Shown here in pieces: positions 16,934-25,647 of a DNA stretch of 64,000 nucleotides. The translations under genes and the position numbers were made by a program. The notes under the pieces are model-generated. The model was given only the letters and a program-made list of their open reading frames with translations, had not been told where the DNA came from and made no database searches. Numbering within the stretch: position 1 is the first letter of the stretch; each line of letters opens with the position of its first letter. Source of the stretch: CAZCQP01 sp964500895 (GTDB lineage: Bacteria; Bacillota; Clostridia; Lachnospirales; JAISER01); the NCBI GenBank assembly GCA_964500895.1, contig CAZCQP010000005.1, forward strand, positions 1-64,000, read 5' to 3'.

Positions 16934-17769
16934 ACAGCACTCACCATTTCATCTATTGTTAATAACCCTTGGGGGATAGGAATGCCCAAGTTTTGCAGTT
17001 GGTGGCACACCTCGGTCACTTGAGGTACGCCTAATCCCAGCCCTTTCATTTGCTCCACCTGGGCAAATACCTGTTGCGGCGTGCCTTCCAGCACCACCTG
17101 CCCGGCTTCCATTACCACCACACGGTGTGCCTGGGCTGCTTCTTCCATAAAGTGAGTAATCAGCACCACGGTCATGCCTTCTTCCCGGTTCAGCCGCAAA
17201 ATGGTGTCCATCACCTCTTGCCGCCCGGAAGGGTCCAGCATGGCGGTAGGTTCGTCCAGCACCAGGCAGGCTGGGTCCATGGCCAGAATACCGGCAATGG
17301 CGATGCGTTGTTTTTGGCCCCCAGATAAATAATGGGGCGGAGATTGGGCATAATCAGACATATGCACCGTTTCCAAAGCCTGGTCCACCCGTTCACGAAT
17401 TTCAGCGGGCGGCACACCCAGGTTTTCGCAACCGAAAGCCACGTCTTCTTCCACCACCGTGGCAATGATTTGGTTGTCTGGGTTTTGAAACACCATACCC
17501 ACGTTTTTGCGAATGTCCCACAAGTTGGCTTCCTGCCGGGTGTCCATGCCCAGCACATTCACCTGGCCCTCCTCTGGCAAAAGCAGCACATTAAAGTGCT
17601 TGGCCAAGGTAGACTTGCCCGAACCGTTGTGGCCCAAAACCGCCACAAACTCACCTTTGTTGACGGCAATAGACACACTGTTTAAAGCCTTGCGGCTTTC
17701 AGCCTGCTGGTCTTCCGCCGGATGGCTTTTGTATGAAAAGCATACGTTTTCTGCTTCTATAATCTGCAT
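16912..17769 (-). CDS. ecfA1: ECF transporter ATPase EcfA1
   Basis: 285 residues with Walker A GHNGSGKSTLAKH, Q-loop VFQNPDNQIIATVV, signature LSGGQKQRIAIAG and Walker B CLVLDEPTAMLD, the pattern of EcfA1. The open frame reaches 17838, but the family N-terminus and an AAAGGA upstream put the start at 17769 (MQIIEAENVCFSYKS). It is the first gene of ecfA1-ecfA2-ecfT and is divergent from mazG. Confidence 0.94.
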   Translation of the reverse strand: MQIIEAENVCFSYKSHPAEDQQAESRKALNSVSIAVNKGEFVAVLGHNGSGKSTLAKHFNVLLLPEEGQVNVLGMDTRQEANLWDIRKNVGMVFQNPDNQIIATVVEEDVAFGCENLGVPPAEIRERVDQALETVHMSDYAQSPPHYLSGGQKQRIAIAGILAMDPACLVLDEPTAMLDPSGRQEVMDTILRLNREEGMTVVLITHFMEEAAQAHRVVVMEAGQVVLEGTPQQVFAQVEQMKGLGLGVPQVTEVCHQLQNLGIPIPQGLLTIDEMVSAVCKLTKR

Positions 17770-17821
17770 AAAATCGGTTCCTTTCAAATGATTACACACC
17801 ATTGTAGCACAAGGAAAGGGA

Positions 17822-17850
17822 TTGTCAACACAAACCAATTATGTTAAGAT
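17822..17850 (+). promoter_or_regulatory. Promoter of mazG
   Basis: TTGTCA (17822-17827), a 17-base spacer and TAAGAT (17845-17850), about 90 bases upstream of mazG. Confidence 0.65.
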
Positions 17851-17939
17851 GAGGCAAGTTTGGGACGTTTGGAACCTTGTCATACCATCAGTGTTTCCCG
17901 GACGCACGAAAATAACAGAAATTTCGAGGAGGCACAGCC

Positions 17940-18674
17940 ATGTCCAGCGAACAACAATTTGCCCGGTTTTTAGATATTATTAACACCCTGTTAGGGGAAA
18001 ACGGGTGCCCTTGGGACAAAGAGCAAACCTTTGAAAGCCTGCGCCCCTGTATTTTGGAAGAATGTTACGAAGTTTTGGATGCTATTGACAAAAAGAGCAC
18101 CACAGGCTTGCAGGAAGAACTGGGGGACGTATTTCTGCATATTATGATGATGAGCAAAATGGCGGATACAGCGGGCCTTTTCACTTTAGAAGACGTGATT
18201 GACGGCATTTGCAATAAAATGATTTTGCGCCACCCCCATATTTTTGCGGATGTGTCTGTGAGCGGCACCCAACAAGTGTTGGACAACTGGGAAAAAATTA
18301 AGGACAAGGAAAAGGGCCTGAAACGCCCGGTGGACAACCTGACCGATGTGCCCAAAGCACTGCCTGCCCTTGTGCGGGCAGAGAAGGTGCAGAAGCGTGC
18401 GGTACGGGCTGGCCTATGCACAGAAGATGACGTTTTGGCGGCGTTAGACAAGATGCAGGAACAAATTAATGTGCTAAAAGACAAAATATCTGAAAAAAAT
18501 CAAGAAGTGGAAACAGACCTTGGTCAACTGCTGTTTCAGACCGTATCAATTTCAAGAAAATTAAAAATAAATCCCGAATTTTCCTTGACAAATGCGTTAG
18601 AAACGTTTATAACTAATTTTGAACTCTTTGAAAAAGACAACCAAGAAGCGGGCAAAACAATAAGAGCGCTTTAA
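17940..18674 (+). CDS. mazG: Nucleoside triphosphate pyrophosphohydrolase MazG
   Basis: 244 residues. Motifs in the N-terminal MazG domain are GCPWDKEQTFESL, EECYEVLDAI and EELGDVFLHI, containing the metal-binding Glu/Asp set; RHPHIFADV follows. The C-terminal half is a second, more divergent MazG-like helical region. It hydrolyses (d)NTPs to monophosphates. GAGGAGG lies before the ATG. The order mazG-hup-rqcP corresponds to the yabN-yabO neighbourhood of sporulating Bacillota. Confidence 0.95.
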   Translation: MSSEQQFARFLDIINTLLGENGCPWDKEQTFESLRPCILEECYEVLDAIDKKSTTGLQEELGDVFLHIMMMSKMADTAGLFTLEDVIDGICNKMILRHPHIFADVSVSGTQQVLDNWEKIKDKEKGLKRPVDNLTDVPKALPALVRAEKVQKRAVRAGLCTEDDVLAALDKMQEQINVLKDKISEKNQEVETDLGQLLFQTVSISRKLKINPEFSLTNALETFITNFELFEKDNQEAGKTIRAL

Positions 18675-18711
18675 GCCGTCTTGCGCCAGATACTGGCGTC
18701 TTGGGCGGTTT
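18672..18711 (+). terminator. Possible terminator after mazG
   Basis: A long imperfect hairpin (inner stem CGCCAG/CTGGCG, outer AAGCCG/CGGTTT) ends in TTTT. It may be a partial terminator between mazG and hup. The pairing contains mismatches. Confidence 0.45.
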
Positions 18712-18767
18712 TGGGAACGCAAAATGATGCAGCGTCCTAAAAATATATCCAAGGAGGAATACAAGCA

Positions 18768-19046
18768 ATGAATAAGAACGAACTCATCACCGAAATGGCG
18801 GCTAAAGCTGAAATGAGCAAGAAAGACACCGAAAAGGTATTGCGTGCTTTTGAAGACGTGGTAACTGAAGAACTGAAAAAAGGCGGTAAAGTGCAATTGG
18901 TTGGCTTTGGCACCTTCGACGTGGCAGACCGTGCAGCCAGAGAAGGCAGAAACCCTCAAACAGGCAAAGCCATGCCTATCCCTGCTTCTAAGGCACCTCG
19001 TTTTAAAGTGGGTAAAGCTTTAAAAGATGCCGTTAACGAAAAATAA
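18768..19046 (+). CDS. hup: HU-family DNA-binding protein
   Basis: 92 residues beginning MNKNELITEMAAKAEMSKKD, with the HU/IHF signature GFGTFDVADRAAREGRNPQT and the DNA-intercalating NPQTG arm followed by a C-terminal helix. It is a dimeric nucleoid protein. AAGGAGGAA lies ahead of the ATG. It sits between mazG and rqcP and is probably the most highly expressed gene of this cluster. Confidence 0.97.
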   Translation: MNKNELITEMAAKAEMSKKDTEKVLRAFEDVVTEELKKGGKVQLVGFGTFDVADRAAREGRNPQTGKAMPIPASKAPRFKVGKALKDAVNEK

Positions 19047-19049
19047 TTT

Positions 19050-19289
19050 ATGCGCTTAGACAAGTTTTTAAAGGTTTCACGGCTCATTAAGCGCCGGACC
19101 ATTGCCAACGAGGCCTGCGATGCAGGGCGTGTCAGCGTGAACGGCAAACCGGCCAAGGCCTCCGTCACTGTTAAAGTGGGTGATACCATCGAAATTCGTT
19201 TTGGAGACAACGTGACCCGAATAGCCGTAGAAAACATAAACGAAAAAGCAAAGAAGGATGAAGCGCAAGCCATGTACCGCAGTATATAG
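19050..19289 (+). CDS. rqcP: S4-domain RNA-binding protein RqcP (YabO)
   Basis: 79 residues of the small S4 family: MRLDKFLKVSRLIKRRTIAN, GRVSVNGKPAK and VGDTIEIRFGD. In Bacillus, RqcP/YabO binds the 50S subunit and works with RqcH in alanine-tail ribosome quality control; here the role is inferred from sequence and from its mazG neighbourhood. It starts three bases after the hup stop and has no recognisable Shine-Dalgarno, so translation probably depends on termination on hup. yabP and yabQ, usual next genes, are absent. Confidence 0.9.
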   Translation: MRLDKFLKVSRLIKRRTIANEACDAGRVSVNGKPAKASVTVKVGDTIEIRFGDNVTRIAVENINEKAKKDEAQAMYRSI

Positions 19290-19319
19290 CGGCGCTTGTT
19301 CGGCATGAAATATGTATGG

Positions 19320-19353
19320 CTCAAAAAGTCAGTTTGGCTTTTTGAGTTTTTTT
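19320..19353 (+). terminator. Terminator of mazG-hup-rqcP
   Basis: CTCAAAAAG (19320-19328) pairs with CTTTTTGAG (19338-19346) around a 9-base loop, followed by seven T. Confidence 0.9.
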
Positions 19354-19361
19354 ATGCTTTC

Positions 19362-19398
19362 GCCAAAAAAATAAGCCGCCCTATTCTACAAGGCGGCT
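19362..19398 (-). terminator. Terminator of the minus-strand membrane-protein gene
   Basis: On the minus strand AGCCGCC/GGCGGCT form a 7-bp stem with an 11-base loop, followed by TTATTTTTTT. It lies about 75 bases past the stop at 19473. Confidence 0.8.
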
Positions 19399-19472
19399 GT
19401 ACTTCAAAAAGCGGTTAGGGTTCGGGGTAAATCCCCGAAGTTTTTACAATTGTCGACAGCCTGTGATTATGC

Positions 19473-19916
19473 TTATAATCTTTGCTTACGCAGATGTATT
19501 AAATAAATACCAAGAGAAAACGATAATATCCCTATAAAAACAAATCCACCCCAAACGACATTCCAAAGTGAATTATTGATGTCAAACATAAATAATAGCA
19601 AGTCATTCCACCATGTGATGCCAAGTAAAACAGCTATTACATCAAATAAAACGTAACCACCACCAAAAATATAAACCCAACGCCACCAAAAATTTTTACC
19701 TATATTTTTGACAAAGACAGCGATTCCACTTATACAGAGTATTAAGAGCGTTACCATCAAAACATAGTACACTATATTTTTTTCTGCAAGAATGCCTAGC
19801 CAATAATCTGCATAAGACTTTCTGTAAATTAATCCCCATATTCTGTGCATATGAAACAACCCAAAAAACAAGTAAAAAACAGGCTCAAACCAATATACAC
19901 TCGATTTTTTTGACAC
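19473..19916 (-). CDS. Unrecognised integral membrane protein
   Basis: 147 residues from a GTG start with GGAAGGTG six bases upstream; an ATG at 19952 is possible but lacks a ribosome site. Four hydrophobic helices are visible (near the start, YYVLMVTLLILCISGIAVFV, VYIFGGGYVLFDVIAVLLG and the C-terminal GGFVFIGILSFSLGIYLI), with many Trp and Tyr. I do not recognise the family. It lies downstream of the EFR1-type ferredoxin gene with a 101-base gap and may share its transcript. Base composition here appears lower in GC than the flanking genes, which may indicate acquisition. Confidence 0.7.
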   Translation of the reverse strand: MSKKSSVYWFEPVFYLFFGLFHMHRIWGLIYRKSYADYWLGILAEKNIVYYVLMVTLLILCISGIAVFVKNIGKNFWWRWVYIFGGGYVLFDVIAVLLGITWWNDLLLFMFDINNSLWNVVWGGFVFIGILSFSLGIYLIHLRKQRL

Positions 19917-20017
19917 TATATCACCTTCCCATGGACAATCTTGTTTTTGCAACTCATTTTCTTAATAAAGTATACCGTAAGTTTTACTGAATATCAATGG
20001 TTATCTTTATGCGCTTG

Positions 20018-20785
20018 CTAACATAGTGTTTGCTTTGGGCGTTTCTTCTTGCTAAGCGATAAAGCCTTTCGGGGACAAGAATGGATGCAACGATAACATT
20101 TCTCACATTTCCTTGAAATGAGTACAGGGTACCCTGAAACATCTTGCTCAAGTGCATGTGCCGGACAGTTAGCAATACATTTTCCACATTTTGTACAAGC
20201 ATTTTGATGGGTATATATTGGAAAGGTGATAAGCTGTCCTGCCAGCTTGTTTGGATAATTTATAATGCTATATAACTTAAACCGTGGCATTCTCAGCTTA
20301 CATTCTTCATTCCGAATAATTGTTGTAAATGCACATGCATCTGTTTCAATTTTCAAATCAATATCTTTTGGAAACGTGAAAAAAGCCTTTATATATGGTG
20401 CTAACAGCGCACCGTCGCTTGCTGGGCAACCCCAAAAAACTCTATGCAATACTGGAATAATATGCTTTGGCATACACTGCTTGGCAAATATTCTTAAGGC
20501 ATTTTCAGAATATAGTCCGCATGTTGTAAAAATATATGTTGCTTTAGGCTTTGAAAGCTTGTTAATGGATTGAATAAATGCCAGTATTCTTTTTGTGGGG
20601 TGCGTATGGATGACTGGAAATCCAATGACCAACCCATCAAAAACATTCATATCTAAGTCTTTGGGTAACTTCTCCACGGAATACATTTCAACAGCAAAGC
20701 TTTTTATCAATTGCAAATAAATTTTTTCACAAACCGCTCTTGTACTGCCCACTCCAGAATGATAAAAAATCCCTATTTTCTTCAT
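20018..20785 (-). CDS. EFR1-family flavodoxin-ferredoxin protein
   Basis: 255 residues. The N-terminal half is a flavodoxin-like domain (IGIFYHSGVGSTRAV, GLVIGFPVIHTHPTKR). The C-terminal part carries two 4Fe-4S sites, CTKCGKCIANCP and CEKCYRCIHSCP, the arrangement of EFR1-family proteins. Such proteins probably shuttle electrons in anaerobes; partners are unknown. The second ATG (20785) is used because TAGGAG lies five bases upstream of it. The basic C-terminus and A/T-rich codons resemble the downstream membrane protein rather than rpoN, so the two may have arrived together. Confidence 0.85.
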   Translation of the reverse strand: MKKIGIFYHSGVGSTRAVCEKIYLQLIKSFAVEMYSVEKLPKDLDMNVFDGLVIGFPVIHTHPTKRILAFIQSINKLSKPKATYIFTTCGLYSENALRIFAKQCMPKHIIPVLHRVFWGCPASDGALLAPYIKAFFTFPKDIDLKIETDACAFTTIIRNEECKLRMPRFKLYSIINYPNKLAGQLITFPIYTHQNACTKCGKCIANCPAHALEQDVSGYPVLISRKCEKCYRCIHSCPRKALSLSKKKRPKQTLC

Positions 20786-20803
20786 AATCACTCCTAATAA
20801 TCA

Positions 20804-20834
20804 AAACAGCCGCCAAGGTTAACATGACGGCTAT
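20804..20834 (-). terminator. Possible terminator of rpoN
   Basis: On the minus strand AGCCGTCATG...CTTGGCGGCT forms an imperfect stem followed by GTTTTG. It lies about 30 bases past the rpoN stop. Confidence 0.5.
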
Positions 20835-20861
20835 GGCTCGAAATTATTCTTTTAAAAGATA

Positions 20862-22250
20862 CTAAAACCGCTTCCGTTTATTGGCGGGGGCAATGCGCAT
20901 GTTCCCCCGGTATTTGGCCACCGTCCTGCGGGAAATGCTAATGCCTTTATTACCCAGCATGGCCACAATGTCTTGGTCGCTCAATGGGTCGTGGGGGTTT
21001 TCCTTGTCCACAATTTCCTTAATAAACGCCTTGATGCTATGGGAGGAAATGCCCTGCCCGTAGTTGTCTGAAACGCCGTATGTAAAGAAGTATTTCAGTT
21101 CGTATATCCCCCGGGGGGTTTGTACATATTTGCCGCTAATGGCCCGGCTTACAGTGGATTCGTGCACACCCACCGTTTCTGCAATCATTTTAAGGGTGAG
21201 TATTTTTAAATGTTTTTCGCCGTACTCTAAAAAATCTTTCTGGTAATCCACCAAAGCCTGCACCACTTTAAAAATGGTTTGCTTACGCAATTCCAGGCTG
21301 CGAATGAGCCACACCGCCGAATTGAGCCGGTCGTTTAAGAAAGAGGACAAGGACGAATGCTTCTCTGCACCGCACAACATCCGTTTGTAGCTGTTGCTAA
21401 TGGTCAGCCTGGGGGATGCCGATTCATTAATGTTCACCACATAATGGTCGTCCACTTTTTCCACGGAAACATCTGGCACAATGTAGCGCAAATCTTCGCC
21501 GGTGGCAAAAGGACGCCCGGGCTTTGGCTCCAACCCTTTAATGATGTCCAGCAGCCGCTGCACCTCTTTCACCGGGATTTTAAGGGCCCGGGCAATGTTA
21601 GGCAACCGGTTGCAGGCCACATCTTCCATATGCTCATGAATAATTGCAAAAATCTGTTCGTTTAACAGCCCAAGCCGTTCCAGCTGAATGTATAAACACT
21701 CTTCCAGGCTTCTGGCTCCCACGCCGGCAGGCTCTAAGCTCTGCACCAACGTGAGGGCATAACGCACGTCACCTTGGGTAACGTTTAGTTTTTGGGCAAT
21801 TTCTTTTTTGCTTAAACGTAAATAACCGTTTTGGTCCAGCGCTTCTATAATGTAAATGCCAATTTTCCGATGCTTGTAATCTATAGGCACCAATTGCAGT
21901 TGTGATAAAAGGTAATCTTTTAATGTAGTTCCATAAACAAAGAGTTGGTCGCTAGAAAAGCCTTGGTCTGGCTGGCTGCCTTCCCATTGTCGATAGCTGA
22001 TGTCGTCATAGCGTTCATTATCTTTAAAATATTCTTCCCAGTCAATTTCGTTTCTAGCCTTTTCGGGTTCCTCTTGGGCTGATTCTTGCCGGGGCTGCAC
22101 CTCTAACATGGGGTTGGCCACTAGCTGCTCGTCGATGTAGGCTTCCAACTCATGCACATTTAATTGTAAAATATGTATGGTCTGAATAAGCTCAGGTGTC
22201 ATCACCAGTTTTTGCAGCTGTTCCATTTGCAATGCGTGCTCTGCTTTCAT
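20862..22250 (-). CDS. rpoN: RNA polymerase sigma-54 factor
   Basis: 462 residues. The Gln/Leu-rich activator-interacting region I begins the protein (MEQLQKLVMTPELIQTIHIL). A core-binding domain, the HTH region (MIAETVGVHESTVSRAISGK) and the C-terminal RpoN box ISRRTVAKYRGNMRI follow. It directs transcription from -24/-12 promoters with AAA+ activators. No activator gene and no convincing -24/-12 promoter was seen in the window. GGGAGGG lies ahead of the ATG; a good sigma-A promoter is at 22329. Confidence 0.96.
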   Translation of the reverse strand: MKAEHALQMEQLQKLVMTPELIQTIHILQLNVHELEAYIDEQLVANPMLEVQPRQESAQEEPEKARNEIDWEEYFKDNERYDDISYRQWEGSQPDQGFSSDQLFVYGTTLKDYLLSQLQLVPIDYKHRKIGIYIIEALDQNGYLRLSKKEIAQKLNVTQGDVRYALTLVQSLEPAGVGARSLEECLYIQLERLGLLNEQIFAIIHEHMEDVACNRLPNIARALKIPVKEVQRLLDIIKGLEPKPGRPFATGEDLRYIVPDVSVEKVDDHYVVNINESASPRLTISNSYKRMLCGAEKHSSLSSFLNDRLNSAVWLIRSLELRKQTIFKVVQALVDYQKDFLEYGEKHLKILTLKMIAETVGVHESTVSRAISGKYVQTPRGIYELKYFFTYGVSDNYGQGISSHSIKAFIKEIVDKENPHDPLSDQDIVAMLGNKGISISRRTVAKYRGNMRIAPANKRKRF

Positions 22251-22328
22251 GACCTACCCTCCCTTTCCCTTTCAAATTACCAAGGCAGTTCAAAGCAGCG
22301 CCCTGGGGCATTACCAATATGCATTTGC

Positions 22329-22357
22329 ATTATAGCAAAAAGTGCGTTAAAAATCAA
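22329..22357 (-). promoter_or_regulatory. Sigma-A promoter of rpoN
   Basis: On the minus strand TTGATT (22352-22357), a 17-base spacer and TATAAT (22329-22334), about 75 bases upstream of the rpoN start. The rest of the 274-base gap (22251-22524) shows only the terminator at 22482. Confidence 0.75.
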
Positions 22358-22481
22358 TCTTTCTACAATCGCCCAGTCTTAAAAATGTTTCCAAATTTAA
22401 AACATAAGCTGCTTATACAACGTTTTGCCTTCTTTACAAGCTTTTGATATTTTATGAAAAGACCAATTCATAATATGCACA

Positions 22482-22506
22482 CAAAAAGGGCAAGCTCTGC
22501 CTGCCC
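22482..22506 (-). terminator. Terminator of the LuxR-type regulator
   Basis: On the minus strand GGGCAGG/CTTGCCC form a 7-bp stem (one G-U pair) with a 5-base loop, followed by TTTTTG. Confidence 0.8.
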
Positions 22507-22524
22507 ATCCATTACACTTCACTG

Positions 22525-24042
22525 TTAAAACAAGCCAATTTCCTTTGCATAACATACCGCATTGTGGCGGTTTTTTACGTTTAACTTATTAAAAATATTT
22601 TTGGTGTGAAATTTTACAGTGTTTAAGGATATTTCCAAGTGCTTACCAATTTCTTGATTGGTACGTCCCGCCCCCATCAGCCGCAAAACGTTCAGCTCTG
22701 TTTCTGTTAAGGGAGGTAGGCTGTCTTTCTGGTGCTTTAAATAGCCAGGGTACATTAAGCCCATTTTTCTGGTTAGCTCAATCATATAGCTTAAAAAATC
22801 CGAATCTCCTCTGGCAGACTTATAGTCCCGTAAAATAAAATAAAGCTTTTCCCCTTCATCTGCAAACAACCGGTAATAGCGATACTTTTCTCCCGCAGCC
22901 AGTGCCTTTTCAAGGTATTCAAAGGCCTCCTCACGCATGTTCTGGGCATAAAAAGACATAGCCAGCAACATGTTTAGTTCGCACTGCTCCAAAATACGGC
23001 CAAAAGCCTCCAGTATGGGCCGCAGCCGTTCTGCCAAAGCCAGCAGCGCCAAATGCTTCTCCTGCATTAAATACACCCGCAGCTTTACAAAATATTGAAA
23101 CCGGTCTAAGGTAGAAAAGTCCCCGTTTTCGTTGGGCGCTTCGTTGGCCATCCAATGCTGTATGCGTTTAAAATCATTGTCATACAAAGCCACCCATGCG
23201 TAAATAGCGTTAATATTGGGCAACAGATAATGGGCACCTGCCGCCTGCATCCTGTTTTCAATGTTAACCAGCATGGGCAAAGCCGAAGGAATTTGCTCTG
23301 TCACCACCATGATTTCCATTTGCAAAAACATGGCTGCAAATAATACGCTAACGTCACCTTTTTGTTCAATAAAGGGCATTGTGCCCACCAACAGCACCAG
23401 GGCATCCGAAATTTGATTTTGTAGATAAAGTCCCTCTGCAATGCATACATTAACCGCACCTGTAGCGGCATCCCCTAACACTGCCCGGCTCAGCGCATCC
23501 ACCGGACGGCGCAAAAACTTGGCATGTCTAAGCAGGGGGGTCCAGTCTCTGCCTCCGTTCACCACGCTGGGCCGGTTTACGGTAAGAGATAGCTGGGGAA
23601 CATGGGCACCTTTTGATTGAACCGCTTTAGCCAAATGCTTGATAGCCTGCAATATATTTTTCTGGTTTTTATGTGGCAGTGCTACCCCCAGAAACGCAAG
23701 GTAATTTTCAACAGCTTGATAGCGGGGGCTGCTTGGGGGATATTTCTTTTTTAGTGCTTTCAGCTTGCTTACATAAACTTCCGAACGCTCAATATTGCCT
23801 GAAATGATGGCCAAATGGGCCATAGCGCTGCATAAAATAGGCGAAGCATCCACTTTGCTTTCCGGCAGTGCATAAAAGTATTTGCGATATTTCCATAATT
23901 CGCTTTTGCCTATATCCCATTGTGCCACTTGCTCTAAGATGTCAATCATGCTTGTGAAGGCTTCATTTTGCAGCTGTTCTTCCAACAAATGCTCCCAGTG
24001 CGCATCAAAGCTAATGATTTCAAGCTTGTTTTTCCGTTTCAC
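22525..24042 (-). CDS. LuxR-type regulator with TPR-like sensor region (MalT-like without ATPase)
   Basis: 505 residues. The C-terminal 65 residues are a GerE/LuxR helix-turn-helix: LTETELNVLRLMGAGRTNQE, then HLEISLNTVKFHTKNIFNKL. The rest is helical with repeat-like pairs (for example YVSKLKALKKKYP, AFEYLEKALAAGEKYRYY), resembling the TPR segment of MalT-type regulators. No Walker A motif is visible, so the usual MalT ATPase domain is missing; the first segment shows no recognised sensor. The GTG start has AAGGGG upstream. It lies just downstream of flagellin 2 in the same direction, separated by a terminator-like hairpin. Target unknown. Confidence 0.83.
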   Translation of the reverse strand: MKRKNKLEIISFDAHWEHLLEEQLQNEAFTSMIDILEQVAQWDIGKSELWKYRKYFYALPESKVDASPILCSAMAHLAIISGNIERSEVYVSKLKALKKKYPPSSPRYQAVENYLAFLGVALPHKNQKNILQAIKHLAKAVQSKGAHVPQLSLTVNRPSVVNGGRDWTPLLRHAKFLRRPVDALSRAVLGDAATGAVNVCIAEGLYLQNQISDALVLLVGTMPFIEQKGDVSVLFAAMFLQMEIMVVTEQIPSALPMLVNIENRMQAAGAHYLLPNINAIYAWVALYDNDFKRIQHWMANEAPNENGDFSTLDRFQYFVKLRVYLMQEKHLALLALAERLRPILEAFGRILEQCELNMLLAMSFYAQNMREEAFEYLEKALAAGEKYRYYRLFADEGEKLYFILRDYKSARGDSDFLSYMIELTRKMGLMYPGYLKHQKDSLPPLTETELNVLRLMGAGRTNQEIGKHLEISLNTVKFHTKNIFNKLNVKNRHNAVCYAKEIGLF

Positions 24043-24116
24043 GACTATAACCCCTTGCGGCTGGAATTAAACGAACAATGGCACATTGGGAGATTTGTGC
24101 CGTTGTACATAAATAG

Positions 24117-24145
24117 AAAGCACAGCCCATATTGAACTGTGCTTT
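24117..24145 (-). terminator. Terminator after flagellin 2
   Basis: AAAGCACAG pairs with CTGTGCTTT (9-bp perfect stem, 11-base loop). The T tail is better on the plus strand than on the minus strand (CTATTTAT), so it may be a leaky or bidirectional terminator. It separates flagellin 2 from the LuxR-type gene. Confidence 0.7.
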
Positions 24146-24171
24146 TTTTGTTATCATTCGGTTGAAATTGG

Positions 24172-25545
24172 TTATTGTAATAACCGTAAAATGCTTTGAG
24201 GTGCTTGGTTGGCCTGGGCCAGCATGGCTGTACCTGCTTGTTGCAGCACGTTGGACTTGGTAAAACTCATCATTTCTTTGGCCATGTCGGCATCTCTGAT
24301 GCGAGATTCGGATGCAGACAGGTTTTCGGAGGAAATATCCAGGCTCTTTATGGTAAATTCCAACCGGTTTTGCACTGCGCCCAGTTTAGCACGTTCAGTT
24401 GTCACATATGTAAGGGAACGATCAATGGTCGTTAAAATGTCGGTAATGTCACGGCCAGAAGCCCGCACCACATCAATGGTGGTATTGCCCTTGCCGTCTC
24501 CCAACCCTAAGAAGTTGGAGTTTACAGAATTAATGGAAAGCTCCAATTTTTGCTGGGCATTGGCACCCACTTGGAAGTAAATGCCTTCTACTTTCACATC
24601 GGCATCGTAAGCAGCTTTGGCGGTATTAAAGGTGGCCTGTGCTTTGTTCAGCGCCGTTATTGTTGTACTATAGTTATTCAGTGCTTGCGTTACCGCACTG
24701 GTCACTGCACCTATCAAACGTTGAACCTCTACCTGGGTGGTAGCAGATACGCCCAAAGTGGCCACAGCGTCTAATAACGCTTTCATTCTGCTGCCTGCCT
24801 GTGCAGAAATGGCCAACGTTGCTTGGGCAACCACACTGCTAGTGGTTGCACCCCTGGCTTTGTCTACCTGTGCAGCAATTTCTGCAATGGCATCATCCAC
24901 CAGTTTTGTTATAGTGCCGGTACGGTATTCGGTGGTCATTTTTAGAGCGTTTAGTGCGCCGGTAAAACCGGTAGCTGTAGAGTCATTCAAAGCCAGAGTG
25001 ATTTTGTGCTTGGCTTCAATGGCTGCTGAAATGGCCGCATCTAAATTGTTACGGCTAACCACATAGGCATTATGTGTGGCTGTATCCACCGCAGTGGCGG
25101 CAAAACTACCGTTGATCAAACGTTTTTTATTAAATTCTACACGGCTGGACATAGAATCAATTTCTTCAACCAGCTGGGAAATTTCATCTTGAATTTTTTG
25201 GCGGTCAGCCCCGGTGACCAACTCCCACTCGTTGGTATCGTTGGAAGCTTGCACCACCAGTTCACGTATACGCTGAATCATGTTGTCAATTTCCTGCATC
25301 CCGCCCTCGGCAGTCTGTGCAAGAGATATGGCGTCTTGTGCATTTCTGGAAGCCATGTCCAAGCCTTTGATTTGGGCACGCATTTTTTCGCTAATGGCTA
25401 AACCGGCAGCGTCATCTGCTGCGGTATTAATCCTCAACCCGGAAGATAGCCGGTTTGAAGCTTTTGTCTGCATTGTACCAATGCCTTTTAAAGCCCGGTG
25501 GGCATTAAGTGCCAGAATATTGGTATTAACAACCATATTACTCAT
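24172..25545 (-). CDS. Flagellin 2
   Basis: 457 residues, clearly paralogous to the flagellin at 6496. The N-terminus (MSNMVVNTNILALNAHRALK) and C-terminus (NQAPQSILRLLQ) are nearly the same, and both share the internal segment EYRTGTITKLVDDAIAEIA. The central domain (about 150-350) is diverged and shorter. GGAAGGATG precedes the ATG, the same arrangement as flagellin 1. It has its own sigma-D promoter. The two flagellins lie 16 kb apart in opposite orientations with no other structural flagellar gene nearby. Confidence 0.96.
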   Translation of the reverse strand: MSNMVVNTNILALNAHRALKGIGTMQTKASNRLSSGLRINTAADDAAGLAISEKMRAQIKGLDMASRNAQDAISLAQTAEGGMQEIDNMIQRIRELVVQASNDTNEWELVTGADRQKIQDEISQLVEEIDSMSSRVEFNKKRLINGSFAATAVDTATHNAYVVSRNNLDAAISAAIEAKHKITLALNDSTATGFTGALNALKMTTEYRTGTITKLVDDAIAEIAAQVDKARGATTSSVVAQATLAISAQAGSRMKALLDAVATLGVSATTQVEVQRLIGAVTSAVTQALNNYSTTITALNKAQATFNTAKAAYDADVKVEGIYFQVGANAQQKLELSINSVNSNFLGLGDGKGNTTIDVVRASGRDITDILTTIDRSLTYVTTERAKLGAVQNRLEFTIKSLDISSENLSASESRIRDADMAKEMMSFTKSNVLQQAGTAMLAQANQAPQSILRLLQ

Positions 25546-25647
25546 CTTTCATACATCCTTCCGTAGAATACTCTTAAATCCCTTTATGATAACTATAATG
25601 AATGATAAGTGTATACGTTGAATCTTCAGTTTTTTACTTCACTTACT

